From Escallonia rubra (lineage: Eukaryota; Streptophyta; Magnoliopsida; Escalloniales; Escalloniaceae), in contig JAVXUO010000113.1 of the NCBI GenBank assembly GCA_033065855.1, positions 1 to 64,000 of the forward strand: 64,000 nucleotides of DNA, read 5' to 3'. Position 1 is the first letter of the stretch. Each line of letters starts with the position of its first letter. The notes beneath the pieces were generated by a model. That model worked only from the letters and a program-made list of their open reading frames with translations, ran no database searches and was not told the origin of the DNA. The position numbers were made by a program, and so were the translations under genes. Below, piece after piece: positions 36,007 to 47,073 of the stretch.

Positions 36007-36274
36007 TATATCTCAGTGCATGTGTTGTGTGTAATGCGTGCCTCATGGCTACAAGTTCAACCAAGATTGTTGGAAAAAGCCAAAACTTTTTTGTTCCTAT
36101 GAACAGTCGAAAATCAACTAAATCGTGACTACAACTATCAGAGCTTTTCTCTAAACAACCCTCGACGCGAAACTTTCATTCATGGCGTGTGCGCAAGTAA
36201 AAATGCTTGCCAATTTGAGATGTGCACTAAATAGCGCATACATACAGGTTGTACTTTTGCTGCAAAGGGACTAG

Positions 36275-36340
36275 TTAAGCTAAGGAGTGGAGGGAGAATG
36301 AAATGGGGGGAACCGCATGGGGAGAGATTGAGAGAAACAT
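36275..36340 (-). CDS. Small leader ORF of MIR160 copy 1, 21 codons (candidate miPEP)
   Basis: A 21-residue frame (MFLSISPHAVPPISFS...) lies between the TATA-like box and the MIR160 hairpin, about 270-330 nt upstream of the stem. Copy 2 has a homologous frame (MGSLISPHALPPISFS...). Over the shared SPHA[V/L]PPISFS segment most base differences fall at synonymous positions. The downstream parts diverge and copy 2 is much longer. Small peptides encoded in pri-miRNAs are known in plants, but nothing here proves translation. Confidence 0.3.
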   Translation of the reverse strand: MFLSISPHAVPPISFSLHSLA

Positions 36341-36636
36341 AGAGTTGCACACACACACACACACATATATACACACAGAGAAAAATGAGATAGAGAAAGG
36401 AAAAAAGCAAGAACGGGAGAGATTTGGAGGATCAAATTGGGTCCTAATCAAAGGGGTATTTAAGCCCCACAAAGAACAGCTCTTACTTTTTTGTTTGAAA
36501 AGAAACGAAAACCCTTTTGAATTGGCATAAAACAAGCTTGGCCGGAGAGGAAGAGATGGAGTCTGGCTAATTTCTGGTGGGGTTTGTGAGGGAAAGGAGG
36601 AGAGTGTGGGGTTGGAGGTGCAGCCCACTGTGCCAC

Positions 36637-36644
36637 TAAATATA
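36637..36644 (-). promoter_or_regulatory. TATA-like box of MIR160 copy 1
   Basis: On the minus strand the context is TGTGTCTATATTTAGTGGC. The same box and context occur at the same relative place in copy 2. It is about 630 bp upstream of the hairpin, a usual leader length for plant MIR genes. The next 200 bp upstream (36650-36860) is the best conserved stretch between the copies, with TAGTAACCACGCAAGTTCCT and GTCGTAAAGCAAAGG. Confidence 0.55.
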
Positions 36645-37658
36645 GACACAAAGAAGGGTCTTTGTGGTGGGGAGGGGGTGGTGGTGGTGATTAGTAACCA
36701 CGCAAGTTCCTAAGCTCGCTCTCTCTAATGGTGGTGTGGGTTTGAAATCTCTCCTTTTGGGTCGTAAAGCAAAGGCTGCTTTTCTCTTCTGAACCTACTT
36801 TGTCTGCAAGTGTTTGGAGGACATGGATTCCTCGTCTCTCTCCTCTAACTTTCTTTTTTTATTTTGTTTATTTAAATACTAAGCAAAAAGTTGACAAAGA
36901 AAAATAGCAAACTCCGATCCATAATTATTTTTATCTTCTTTTTCTTTTTCCTCCGTCACTTCTTCTCTATCTTTAATTCATTTCTTTTGTGCTGGTCCTG
37001 TTGGACATAAGCCTTTGAAAATATGTGATTACAAAACAAAGGTTACCATCAATCCACCTTTTTGTTTAGACCTAATTCACTTTTATTGGTCTAGCTCCCA
37101 TTACCATCGTACGTGCAAAAAATAGTATATCTTTAATTTGTTTTGTAAGTTATTACATGCTTCACTAGCATGTTTTGCATGTACGCAATCTAAAAAAATA
37201 CTTAGCTTTCAATTCAAAAATAAGTTTAAGGGAGGAATACACAAAATATAAGAACTAAATGCAAACTCCATGTATGAAGGAAATAGAAGTTATTCTGACA
37301 CTCACTGTCTCGCGAAACATGAATTGTAGTAAGATGCTTTTCAGAATTACTCTAATATCCACCTTGATGCAAAGTGTGGATATACAATATGATGGCATGA
37401 GATGAGACTAATATGGATCTTAGAAAGGACCTGATATCATTTTAAGTAATCATCTGCTCTGGAAGCGTGTTTGTTGCCCGGGGCGACAAGATCAAGTTGG
37501 TAAGGATTAAAATATCCCTTGATTTCTATGATCGATGATCATAGAAGACCCCTTTACCATTCTGTATAAATGGATTATTCTATTTGTACAGATATGGTAG
37601 AGGGGCACATTCAATTTCAATCCCTCTTTGTCTATTAGTTTTCAGTTCTTTTCTTCAG

Positions 37659-37718
37659 CGCGGGGTAGAGCAGTTTGGTAGCTCGCAAGGCTCATAACCT
37701 TGAGGTCACGGGTTCAAA
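37659..37718 (+). pseudogene. trnfM: Plastid-type trnfM(CAU) fragment
   Basis: CGCGGGGTAGAGCAGTTTGG, then AGCTCGCAAGGCTCATAACC and TGAGGTCACGGGTTCAAA, match the chloroplast initiator tRNA-Met from its first base through the T-loop. The CAU anticodon is at 37693-37695. The 3' part of the T-arm and the acceptor strand are replaced by unrelated sequence, so it cannot form a mature tRNA. The 200 bp upstream (about 37450-37658) may belong to the same plastid-derived insert. It is absent from MIR160 copy 2. Confidence 0.8.
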
Positions 37719-38290
37719 CGTATGTTATTACCAGTCGCGGAAAGTAACATTAGATGTATGTAGGAATCTAGCCGCATAAAAATGTAGCTGATCTTATAAA
37801 TTGGTTGTGCTCATTGCGATATTGAGCAATTTTTTAGACATACTTTTTGTTTTCGGATTCTCTAATTCTGCTCAATGGTATGGTACCCGGTATAGTTTTG
37901 GCAATTATAATGTAATTTTCACGAAGAAAACTTGTTGCAGACTTTGTCATTAGCAGTCTCTGAACACCAAAAATAGTTTGGTCACACTGTAGATGATCCG
38001 TGTCCGCAGGAGTACAGAGAGATGTATGAAGATGTATGACTATACTTCTACCACTAGCACGGTCACAGTTGCCCCATATGTTCATGGCCCGGTATAAAGA
38101 AGTTTTGCAGTAATACCTCCAACCTTATAGTATGTTTTTTCTACGAATAGTCAAGATCTTGTGAGAATCTTTTGCTGTTCATACACGGTCACCAGTAGAA
38201 TATTAGGGTTGATACCAATACACCAATAAAACAAGGCAGTCAGGGTTTTCTGAAAATATTCTTGTCTACCCTATCTTTACCTTAGCTCTT

Positions 38291-38885
38291 GATCTTGTGC
38301 CTCAGCAACCAGATTGCTTCTGATATTCAAAATTTGGTTATAGGCCAATGAACATATGGAGAAGAATAACACGAGATTGGAGGAATTAATGTGATCTTCT
38401 GCATGTAAACTTTGTCACTTGATGTCTCTTGTTGTCGCCAAAAACGACGATTGGTGGCTGAAAAAACGACGAAATATGCTCGCGCGCAGGAGTGTCAATA
38501 ATGCAGACATAGCAGGCATTTACCCAGACATAACAGCAGTCAAGAGGATTTGTGGGTGAGTTCCGTTTCATAGAGAACACTACTGCCGGGACTTCTGCCG
38601 CGCGCTGACCGATTTGCAACTTCTGCTGGTGCAGCCGATGAAGATGACCTGTATAGTTAGGTTATCTGCTGCGACTAAGTGTATGTTTTCATGACAAGAT
38701 CACCTTAATGTATGTATGACGGGGATAAAAGGTTCCATATGGTATTAACCGTGGGCTCGAAACCATAGTTTTTAGAACTGGACATCGAATCGGTGAAAGC
38801 ACTACTTCAAGCTAGATTCGTTGACGTACGTACCTACATACATACATACATCTCTCTCTCCCTCTCTCTCTCTCTCTATCTATAG

Positions 38886-38916
<31 letters not shown>

Positions 38917-39030
38917 GTTTGTGCTATTAGATACTCCTTCTAGCAAAAAAAATAATCATATTTTCTTTTTGGATTGTTCCAAAAAAAATTGATCACTTTT
39001 CAAATTAAGAAAGATTCTCTAGATGCTTTT
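38291..39030. other. Spacer with microsatellites, no gene
   Basis: Holds a compound microsatellite at 38836-38914: (CATA)n, then CT-rich sequence, then (AC)n. The rest is AT-rich and featureless; it may include the 3' end of the LINE relic whose main part lies beyond the solo LTR. Confidence 0.5.
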
Positions 39031-39288
39031 ACATGTGTTCCTAACCTATTCTGGTCGCACCCAAAGGCCCACTGGGGTCCCATTTTGCATGACACGTCCG
39101 CACAAGTAACAATCAACATTCAACGCTCACAACTGGTCAAAGCATGCACGCTCAAGTCACGTGCACTTTTTACTTCTTCTACATGACTTCGTCACCAAGA
39201 AAATCATCCTTGCGCGACTGCTCATCACGCTTCGACCGTCGCACTTCGCATGTCGCCAATCGGCACACCATGGCACTTGCCCAAGGAA

Positions 39289-39460
39289 GTTGGCCTTGGC
39301 CTTCCCCTTGGGGTCGGTCTCGGCCTTGGCCTTCCTCTTAGGGTCGGCCTCGGCCTTGGCCTTCCCCTTGGGGTCGGCCTCGGCCTCGGCCTCCCCATGG
39401 GGGTCGGCCTCGGCCTCCCCCTTGGGGTTGGCCTTCGCCTTCCCCTATGGGTTGGCCTTT
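39289..39460. repeat. GC-rich CCTTGGGGTCGGCCTCGG minisatellite
   Basis: About six imperfect units of 24-36 bp built from TTGGCCTTCCCCTTGGGGTC and GGCCTCGG. Related units occur at 28930-29060 and 29880-30070 in the other copies of this LTR family. Long open frames over this stretch on both strands are caused by its composition. Confidence 0.85.
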
Positions 39461-39499
39461 GGTCTCCATACTTAGCATTTTTACTACTCTTCAAGAGGC

Positions 39500-39700
39500 C
39501 TTACATCGTCCGTGACCCTCGTCGTCCGTCGCCCGGACATCACTCTGTGACCCCGTCGCTCGGACATAATTCCGTGACCCCGTCGCTCGGACATAACTCC
39601 GCGACCCCGTCTCCCGGACGTCACTCCGCGACCCCGTCGCCTGGATGTCACTCCGCGACCCCGTCGCCCGAACGTCGTCTCCGCGACCCCCGTCGCCGGC
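39500..39700. repeat. CCCCGTCGCCCGGACGTCACTC minisatellite
   Basis: About 29-31-bp units (CGCGACCCCGTCGCCCGGAC with variants) repeated some six times. Rich in CpG-type changes (CGCG/TGTG). Confidence 0.8.
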
Positions 39701-39940
39701 GTCCAGGCGCCGCACTCCAAAACTCCGTCGCGCCCGTGCGCCGCGCCGCTGATACAGCCATGCCCCCGGGCTCTCTGTCACACTACCGTGCCCCCGACAC
39801 CATACTCACTTCATCGCACCCATGTGCCACAATCATGTTACATGCCCCCCGGGCACCACACTCATTCACCACACCATGCGCACATTGCCTTGGTCGTGGA
39901 ACATGCTTCGACCCACTCTCTGGAGTGTACATCACCCGCG

Positions 39941-40616
39941 GGGATAGGTGACTCCTCCGGGACACTATCTCTGCCAGAGAGCTCTTCAACTCCCCTTCTG
40001 CCAGGTAGACAGCTCCTCCGGGATGCTACCTCGGCCAGTCGGGTAGACGGATCCTCCGGTATGCTACCTTGACGTGCTCTGAGTGCTCCGGCACAAGGAC
40101 TTACCCGCGGAGATAGGCAACTCCTCCGAGACACTATCTCTGCCAGGGAGATCTTCAACTCCCCTTCCGCGAGGTAGACGGCTCCTCCGGGATGCTACCT
40201 CGGCCAGACGGGTAGACGGCTCCTCTGGGATGCTACCTTGACGTGCTCTGAGTGCTCCGGCACAAGGACTCACCCGTGGGGATAGGCGACTCCTCCGGGA
40301 CACTATCTCCGCCAGTGAGCTCTTCAACTCTCCTTCCGCCAGGTAGACGGCTCCTCCGGGATACTACCTTGGCCAGTCGGGTAAACGGATCCTCTGGGAT
40401 GCTACCTTGACGCGCTCCGAGTGCTCCGGCACAAGGACTCACCCCCGGGGATAGGCGACTCCTCTGGGACACTATCTTTGCCAGGAAGCTCCAAGTGCTC
40501 CGGCACGAAGACTCCCCTTCTGCCAGGTAGACGGCTCATCCGGGATGCTACCTTGGCCGGCCAGGTAGACGGCTCCTCCAGGACACTCTCTCCGTCAGGG
40601 TGCCTGTGTGACTGGC
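39941..40616. repeat. Satellite-like 169-bp tandem repeat inside the LTR
   Basis: The landmark GGGATAGGCGACTCCTCCGG recurs at 39941, 40110, 40279 and 40448, an exact 169-bp step. Each unit also has one or two CAGGTAGACGGCTCCTCCGG blocks and a TGCTCCGGCACAAGGACTCA junction. Units are about 90% alike by eye. Confidence 0.92.
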
Positions 40617-40993
40617 CTATGTGCTCCGGTACTGGGGGCTTGCGTCAAGACCCCTAGGGACTATGACCCCCGGGTCACTCCGAGACGAAAGCAGGTCTTC
40701 GGAGGGCATCGCGCCTATTTCACCTAGCAGTTGGGCATCGAGTCTTCCCCACCGCTGCCAGGCCTGTGGGACTCTGCAAGGGCTTGGATTGGAGGCTAGA
40801 TCAAAGGGTTCATTGGCCACACCGACGCTGTGGGAGGCAGTCTTTCCAGACAGACAGAGCGACGTTGTGCGGGCAGGCCGGGTGAATATGCAATCCGACA
40901 GTCCGTGGAGCACCGACACCCGTGGACCCCCCGGTGACGTGTCACTCCCGGGGAACCCCACGTGTCGGTTAATGGCATCATCATCTCAATCTC

Positions 40994-41001
40994 TATAAAT
41001 A
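40994..41001 (+). promoter_or_regulatory. TATA box of the solo LTR
   Basis: TATAAATA in CTCTATAAATAGAGGTC, about 325 bp before the LTR end. The related element has the corresponding GCCTATAGATAGAGG near 31402. Confidence 0.5.
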
Positions 41002-41325
41002 GAGGTCTTGAGAATTCATTCAGAGGTTGGATATTTTCGGGACTCTCACATTTTTACTTTCTCACTCTAGAATCCTAGAGAGAGAAACATACAGGACCTT
41101 GACTCTGGAGCTAAGCATCGGACTGTGACTGTCGTTGTGTATTCATCCTCCGCTATCGCCTTCGCAGCACTGCCACCCTCAAGCTCTGTCTGGGAAGCCC
41201 TTGGTCTCTGCCTTTGTTCCACCATTGATGTGTCCTACATCAGTACATTTGGAATCTGACTCAGACTGTATTCCTTGTGGTACCTCCACGTCGACTGCGA
41301 ACCCACTTTCCTCGGCATCAACATG

Positions 41326-42180
41326 TTTACTCTTTTTTACACTTTAACCTGCAATTTCTTCATGATTAGCTTCCATAGCTCAGTAGCGAAAGAACACTAC
41401 AAGAACAGGTGATCTTCAGTTTCAGACTATTTAGTGCATGATACACGTGTCTTCTTGTATAATGTTTCAAGATTGCAGCTTTGATTTTGTTCTCATCGGT
41501 CCATTATATAGTAGCCACGCCATCATTGAACATCTTGGAATGTGCCCTGGGAACCATAGTAATTTCCACCAAGGAACATTTGCAGCTTTAGTTCTAATAC
41601 CTTCTCAAGCAGTCCTGATAGTAATTTTCCCACTAGAGTGCAATGTCCATATGACTTCATCTTGATCTTGGGAATTAGGTCCAGGAGTTGCTTCTAATAC
41701 AGAGTTTAGATCCGTAAGAGCTTGGGATCTAAGAACGGGTAGCCTCCATGTATTGTTATGTATGATATCCCTAACTTTAGTACTTACATTCATGCCAGAG
41801 TCATAAACAATCTTTGTCCAAATACCTTAATTAATGCACCGTTAGGCAACCATCTATCCAACCACCGCCAAGTTGTGTTCCTATTGCCCACTTTGTACTT
41901 AAAGAACTGGTAAAATTGAGCACTGATTTTCGGTATCTTGCACTGGGTCCATGACAATGTGACAGGGGGTTTGAAAATCCAGATATGCCTATCTTTAATG
42001 ACAAATATATGACACCATTTAGCCCATACGGAGTCTTTTTTATGGTCCAAATCCCATAAGTGCTTGCAAATTGCAGCCTTGTTCCACTCTTCCATTCTTT
42101 TGATTCTCAGTCCACCTCTAGATAGATATGCATGTAATACAAAAAGTGTTCTTACACCCAAAACCAAAAAAAAACACTAT
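41326..42180 (-). pseudogene. L1-type LINE fragment (thumb and zf-RVT region), decayed
   Basis: On the minus strand, 42167-41790 encodes GGLRIKRMEEWNKAAICKHL, then SVWAKWCHIF, then GNRNTTWRWLDRWLPNGALI. This is the segment after the reverse transcriptase in plant L1-type elements. Continuing left after a stop are VRDIIHNNTWRLP and DEVIWTLHSSGKITIRTA, and then a zf-RVT-like part (VPWWKLLWFPGHIP near 41570). At least three in-frame stops interrupt it. A different, older copy from the LINE at 23.6-25.4 kb. The Ty3 solo LTR inserted at its left edge. Confidence 0.85.
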
Positions 42181-44034
42181 TTCCATAGATAAATAATGTA
42201 ATTACGTGCTAGAGTCTCTGACTTTGCCTCTGTGTGTGATCCATCCATTTGATTTCAGGAGATCTTGAAGGTGGCCCTCCTAGCTTTGCCAGAAGCAGTG
42301 TCCTTGTTTTTTCACCTGCATTGACCGTATAATGTACGCCCTAGTCACCACTCAGGGAGGGACGGCCTTAGAGTACTGAAGAATAAGGAAAAAAAAAAGG
42401 TGAGAGTGAGACAGAAGAGGGAGAGTGGTCCAGTCCAGTTTTTGTAGTGTGAGATTCCCTATGATAACACTCTCCTCTTTCTGCTCACACACCATGACTT
42501 TCCCCGGCATCCATAATATTACTCATCATCAAAAACACCCCTTGCCCTGCACTCCTACACACTAAAATTGCAAATGCACACACATTTCATCTACAAGGAG
42601 GGACACATTACATAATATCCCGGCCGCTACACATTTCCGTGAATAAATTTTCATTACGGAACGATGATAACAATGTGATAGAAGGTTTAAAGATTCAAAC
42701 AAAGAAAAAAAATTAATCAAACAATATGGGGTCAAGCTATAGCAGGTCATGTCCATAGCTAAAGCTTCTTGAACTCGTGTACAAGGTAAAACACGAAATT
42801 AATTTTACGAGTAAACGTAAACTTGACATGATAATGTTCATAAGCAAGCATAAAGCGCAAAAAAAAAAAAAAATGTCGAACTCACACTTTCAACTGTTTG
42901 CCCACACCATCTTCGTCCTTGAAATGTTAATATTTTCTCCAACTCAACTTTATGTAACAAAATACATAAAAAAGCATTAAAAAGTGTAAAAATAGACATT
43001 TTTTCCTCTAATATTTTTAGTGAGAAAAATTTCAGACTAGAAGTTCTCACAAACAGTGATGATCTAGAAAACCTGAATTGCCAACCGAGTAAAAGGACAA
43101 CAAAATTAACCCTATCCTAATGAGCTCTCTAGCTCTACACACGTGTTGAGCCCCACACTAGTCTCTCTGCAGATGATCCTAAACACATTTGGCTTCGGGT
43201 TCTCCCGGTCCATAGACAATGACCAGATGGTTATAACACATTTGCCTTTGGTTTCTCCCTGTCCTTAGACAATGACCAGATGGTAACCTATTTTGAAAGC
43301 CTACGTTACATAGCTTAATCAGATGCACATGAACCCCACTCTAAGCTCTACGTTGGCAGGATCCAAGGGTTTGATGACAGCTCCCTTTTTGTACTTTGGA
43401 AACTAGGACAGGTATCACATGGTTAAAGTAGAACAGCTACATATAACCTATTTTTCCTGTTGATGCATGGGAAAAAGGCACATGACTACAAGGGTTTAGA
43501 GTAATAAAACAGTTGGGATCGTACTAAAAAGAAACAAGACAACTTCTTTAATTAATTAATTAATTAGATTCCAAGAGGTAAACAGTACAAAGCAAGACAG
43601 TGATAACAAGAACAAAAATGGCATTAACTTGATCTATGAACCTGAAACGAAGAATTAAGTTAACAACGACCCAAGTAAAATAGCATTCTGGCTAAATTGC
43701 TGATTTCCTTTAAGCCATATACCAACTTCGTTAAGTTAAATCGAGAGAAGTAACATTGTTTCAAAGAGACTTGCAACCGTAATTTTTCAAGTGTGCATGT
43801 TAGAGAGCTTGCTGTGCTTTTCGCTTGTTTTGCAAAAGCAAAAGAAAGGCGTATGCACGATAAATTAATTATATTTCTTCAAGTGACATCCGATGAATCA
43901 AACATCCATGAACGCCACCAACCAGGACATAGGGACATAGGATTCAAATGAAAGAAATATTGCAAAGGAAAATACTAAGTCCTTGATACGAGACTAACTT
44001 ACTAGTCACTCTCAATACTAATCAAAGCCCTCCA

Positions 44035-44576
44035 GCCCTTCGATTCCAAAGAATTGGTTCCAAGTCAACTTTGACGCAGCTATCAGAATGGATAAAACCA
44101 TCCAAGCGGCGATCATCAGAAACCATGATGGATTGATTGTAGCTGCCCAAGCTCAAGCGTCCCCTCCAATGAATGCGGAAATGGTAGAAGCAACAGCAGC
44201 TCTCCTTGCGATCAAACTGGCTACAAGGATGAAGTGCTTGAATGTGGTGTTTGAAGGCGATGCTTCAGTGATTGTGGAGTGGATGAATAATTGCGATTCA
44301 ACACCAAGTTGGTCTTGCTTTGCAGTGGTGGAGGAATCCAAGGACATGCTCAAAAGATTCAATTGTTGGACGTTCTTAAAAGTTAGTAGATTTGCTAATA
44401 GGTTAGCGCATAATCTAGCCAGATGGGCTGCTGTAAACGAGTTTTTTGGCCTAGTTCCCACCTCATCCATCTTCCCCCTTTTGTTAATGGATGAAGATGG
44501 GAACTAGTTTTCTTCTCCCTGTACTTTTTTTTGAAGTTCTGTTATCATAAGTCTTGCTTAGAAAAAAAAAAAAAAA
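44035..44576 (+). mobile_element. LINE 3' tail with RNase H, 542 bp
   Basis: A 14-bp direct repeat ATCAAAGCCCTCCA flanks it (44021-44034 and 44577-44590), and a run of about 15 A ends it: a 5'-truncated LINE insertion. A frame open from 44088 to 44507 encodes an RNase H domain of the RVT_3 type: MVEATAALLAIKLA with its Glu, VVFEGDASVIVEWM with its Asp, and SRFANRLAHNLARWA, where the expected last Asp is replaced by Asn. The perfect target duplication and intact poly(A) suggest recent insertion, after the MIR160 duplication. Confidence 0.92.
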
Positions 44577-45183
44577 ATCAAAGCCCTCCAATAATCGAGG
44601 GTATTCATAAACCCCAGGAGAAGTACTGTACCGCACAATGTATAAATAGTTGCACAGTTCGCTTTCATGAGTGTATAATTGGTCAATAAAGAGACCATGA
44701 CAAGACATTTGCAGCCATTGTGACAATTATAATGGTCAAGATGTAAAACCATTTTGAAAAGACATGCGTGCAACAAACTGGGTGGCTGTGGCTAATGCAC
44801 AGGTTCAGGTTGTAACTTTGATGTTGTCATACGTGTGTAGTTTCGATGTTTCATGGGATGATAACGTGACAGATTGCTCAACTTCCTTGGTACACGTGTC
44901 TTGATATGATGCAAGTCTCACAGAAGGAATCTGATAATTCTGGGTGGTGGAGACAAGCATGCTAGTATATCATTGTCCCCTCCCTCTCCCTCTATCTGTG
45001 TGCAGAGATAACATCACATCATGAAAAGAAGCAGAACCCTAGAAACCATAAGAAGAACAAGATTGTTACCTGGTTCGTACAGAAAACTTTGACTTGTATC
45101 TTTGAATAAAATTTCCATACTGCCCTTCCATGCACAAGCTATATTAACAATAATACATATTTATACCATAAAACAACATGAGA

Positions 45184-45275
45184 TTAATATGCTTGGCTCC
45201 TCATACGCCATCCGCGGAGGCCATCGATTTGCCGGTAGGCTCTACAAATGGCATACAGGGAGCCAGGCATATAAG
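45184..45275 (-). ncRNA. MIR160: MIR160 precursor, copy 2
   Basis: On the minus strand, mature miR160 is the complement of 45249-45269, identical to copy 1 over all 21 nt. The star strand is the complement of 45188-45208, also identical to copy 1. Differences fall in the loop-proximal stem and loop: copy 2 has CCGCGG and CTCTAC where copy 1 has CCGCAG and CTCTGC, which turns two pairs into a wobble and a mismatch. The miRNA duplex itself is unaffected. Same target class (ARF10/16/17) is expected. Full conservation of the duplex, with drift elsewhere, argues that both genes have stayed under selection. Confidence 0.96.
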
Positions 45276-45370
45276 TATAGTTAATGTGCTGCTTATGTCT
45301 CATGAATTAAAGCTTCAAATAAAATTGTTCGAAAGTTCAAAACGAATTTGTTTCTGTAAACAGTCGAAAA

Positions 45371-45589
45371 TCAACTAAACACATGACCGAAACAAGCAGA
45401 AAATTTCCAAGAAATTCTTCGAAACGAAATTTTCGATCCATGGCACGTGTGCCGATTTAGGCTGTTTAGTAGTGAGTAGTGCATAGAGGAGGTATTTTTG
45501 GTCCAAAGTGACCAGCTAAGCACCAAAACTAAGTTGGGGATAGAGAAGGAAATGGGAGGCAATGCATGGGGAGAGATGAGAGAGCCCAT
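45371..45589 (-). CDS. Small leader ORF of MIR160 copy 2, 72 codons (candidate miPEP)
   Basis: Homologous in position and first part to the 21-codon frame of copy 1 (MGSLISPHALPPISFS here). The frame runs on much further and ends shortly upstream of the hairpin. The tail has no similarity to known proteins that I can see. Translation is unproven. Confidence 0.25.
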   Translation of the reverse strand: MGSLISPHALPPISFSIPNLVLVLSWSLWTKNTSSMHYSLLNSLNRHTCHGSKISFRRISWKFSACFGHVFS

Positions 45590-45857
45590 AGAGTTGCATA
45601 TATATACAGAGAAGAAACAAAGCAAGATAGGGAGAGATTTGGAGGATCAAATTGGGTCCTAATCAAAGGCGTATTTAAGCCCCACAAAAGCTCTTTTCGT
45701 TGTTTGAAAAGAAACGAAAACTCCTTTTGGATTGGCATAAAACAAGCATGGCTGGAGATGGAGAAGGTCTGGCTAATTTATGGTGGGGTTTGTATGGTTG
45801 GTTTTTGTGAGGGAAAGGAGGAGAATGTGGGGTTGGAGTTGCACCCCAGTTTGCCAC

Positions 45858-45865
45858 TAAATATA
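45858..45865 (-). promoter_or_regulatory. TATA-like box of MIR160 copy 2
   Basis: Same TGTGTCTATATTTAGTGGC context as copy 1, about 580 bp upstream of the hairpin. Followed upstream (45870-46085) by the block shared with copy 1 almost base for base. Confidence 0.55.
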
Positions 45866-46126
45866 GACACAAAGAAGGGTCTTTGTGGTGGTGGGGAGGG
45901 GGTGGCGGTGTTGGTTAGTAACCACGCAAGTTCCTAAGCTCGCTCTCTCTAATGGTGGCGTGGGTTTGAAATCTCTCCTTTTGGGTCGTAAAGCAAAGGT
46001 TGCTTTTCTCTTCTGAACCTGCTTTGTCTGCGAGTGTTTGGAGGACATGGATTCCTCATCTCTCTCCTCTAACTTTCTTGTTTTGTTTATTTTGAATTGT
46101 ATACCGATTACCGGGCAAAAAGTAAA

Positions 46127-47073
46127 GGCTAATTTGTAATAAGCCCTTAAGATTTGTCACTTTTGGTAAATAATGTTGTGACCTTTTATTTTAGACATTT
46201 AGGACCCTATTATTTTAGATTTGAGCAATTGTACCAAAATTAGTCATTTGGCTAAATAAAATGGATGGCTGTCTGTTCGTGTTATCCACAAGAATTAAGT
46301 AAAATAAATAATTGGCACATACAATAGAGATTAAGACATTGTTTTTGTGTCGAAAGATGATTGGGTCGCTTGCAAAATCTTACTTTTTCTTTTTTTCTTC
46401 TTCCTTTACTAATAATAACCACCGGCACCACAAAAACTGAACCAATAAACCACCACCACCCTTCCCTCCCTCCATCCAACGAACAATAAAACATCACTAC
46501 CACTGAAATGCCACCATCAATGAACCACCACCAGCACTAAACCCCACCCCCCTTACTATCCGCCTACCAACGATGTTGCAAATGATCGCTCATCCTCGAT
46601 AAGATATGTGACCCAAACCAGCTCCCATCTAACAGGGATGGTGGTACCTCCGCCATGAGAAAACAATATGACAGTGGGTCCTCTACTCAGCTGGCAGGTT
46701 GGTGATGCGTGACCTGTATGTTTATAAGTGAATTTAGGATCAGGGTTTGTGTGGGTTGAGTTTGGGTTTAATTCGTAGGAGTTATCATGATTTGGTGAAG
46801 GAAGAAGGAAGAAAAAAATTGGAAAAATATTTAAATATTTTAGACGAGGCCCTATTTTGTTTTTTACGAATAGTTAATATTTACTTAAATACCCTTTTGA
46901 GATAGTCACGTGGAGACCACATGCAGACGCCTGCCCATTAAATTTAGACGCTTGACCTATTTTGGGTCCACTGTTGAAAATCTAGAACGCAAGTGTCTTC
47001 GTTGCCTAAAATGAAAGGTCGTGATCTAGTTTGCCAAAAGTAAAATACGCTAGGGGGTCATTACAATTTAGCC
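46127..47073. mobile_element. MULE-like non-autonomous element, 947 bp
   Basis: Left end GGCTAATTTGTAATAAGCCC; complement of the right end GGCTAAATTGTAATGACCCC. A perfect 9-bp direct repeat AAAAGTAAA flanks it (46118-46126 and 47074-47082), the length made by Mutator-type transposases. No coding sequence; the interior is CCACCA/GGTGG-rich. Present only in MIR160 copy 2. Confidence 0.9.

Larger units (their letters stand above)
33340..38290. repeat. MIR160 segmental duplication, copy 1
   Basis: Direct copy of 42420-48080. Matching blocks in the same order include the TGTGAGATTCCCTA/ACACTCTCCTCTTTCTGCTC region (33355-33470 with 42448-42540), the TGACCAGATGGTTA block (33858 with 43220), the TTTCGATGTTTCATGGGA block (35593 with 44840), the MIR160 hairpin and promoter, and the AGTCAAGATCTTGTGAGAAT block (38150 with 47937). 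Copy-specific insertions break the alignment: the hAT MITE (34359-35198) and the plastid-like piece around 37450-37720. Confidence 0.92.
39036..41320 (+). mobile_element. Ty3-type solo LTR, 2.29 kb
   Basis: Starts TGTTCCTAACCTATTCTGG and ends TTCCTCGGCATCA, flanked by the 5-bp direct repeat ACATG (39031-39035 and 41321-41325). Its start matches 26482, 28681 and 29609, and its last 700 bp match 30990-31761, so it is the same family as the broken Ty3 element. A TATA box lies at 40994-41001. No internal region: a solo LTR. It separates the two MIR160 copies. Confidence 0.85.

Noticed and set aside
36460-36651. 63-codon frame with a homologue in the other MIR160 copy (45675-45872)
   Set aside because: Its ATG lies upstream of the TATA-like box and would not be in the transcript that starts from it; the shared part is explained by the duplication.
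37659-37718. Functional tRNA-Met gene
   Set aside because: The acceptor strand and 3' half of the T-arm are missing, so no cloverleaf can form.
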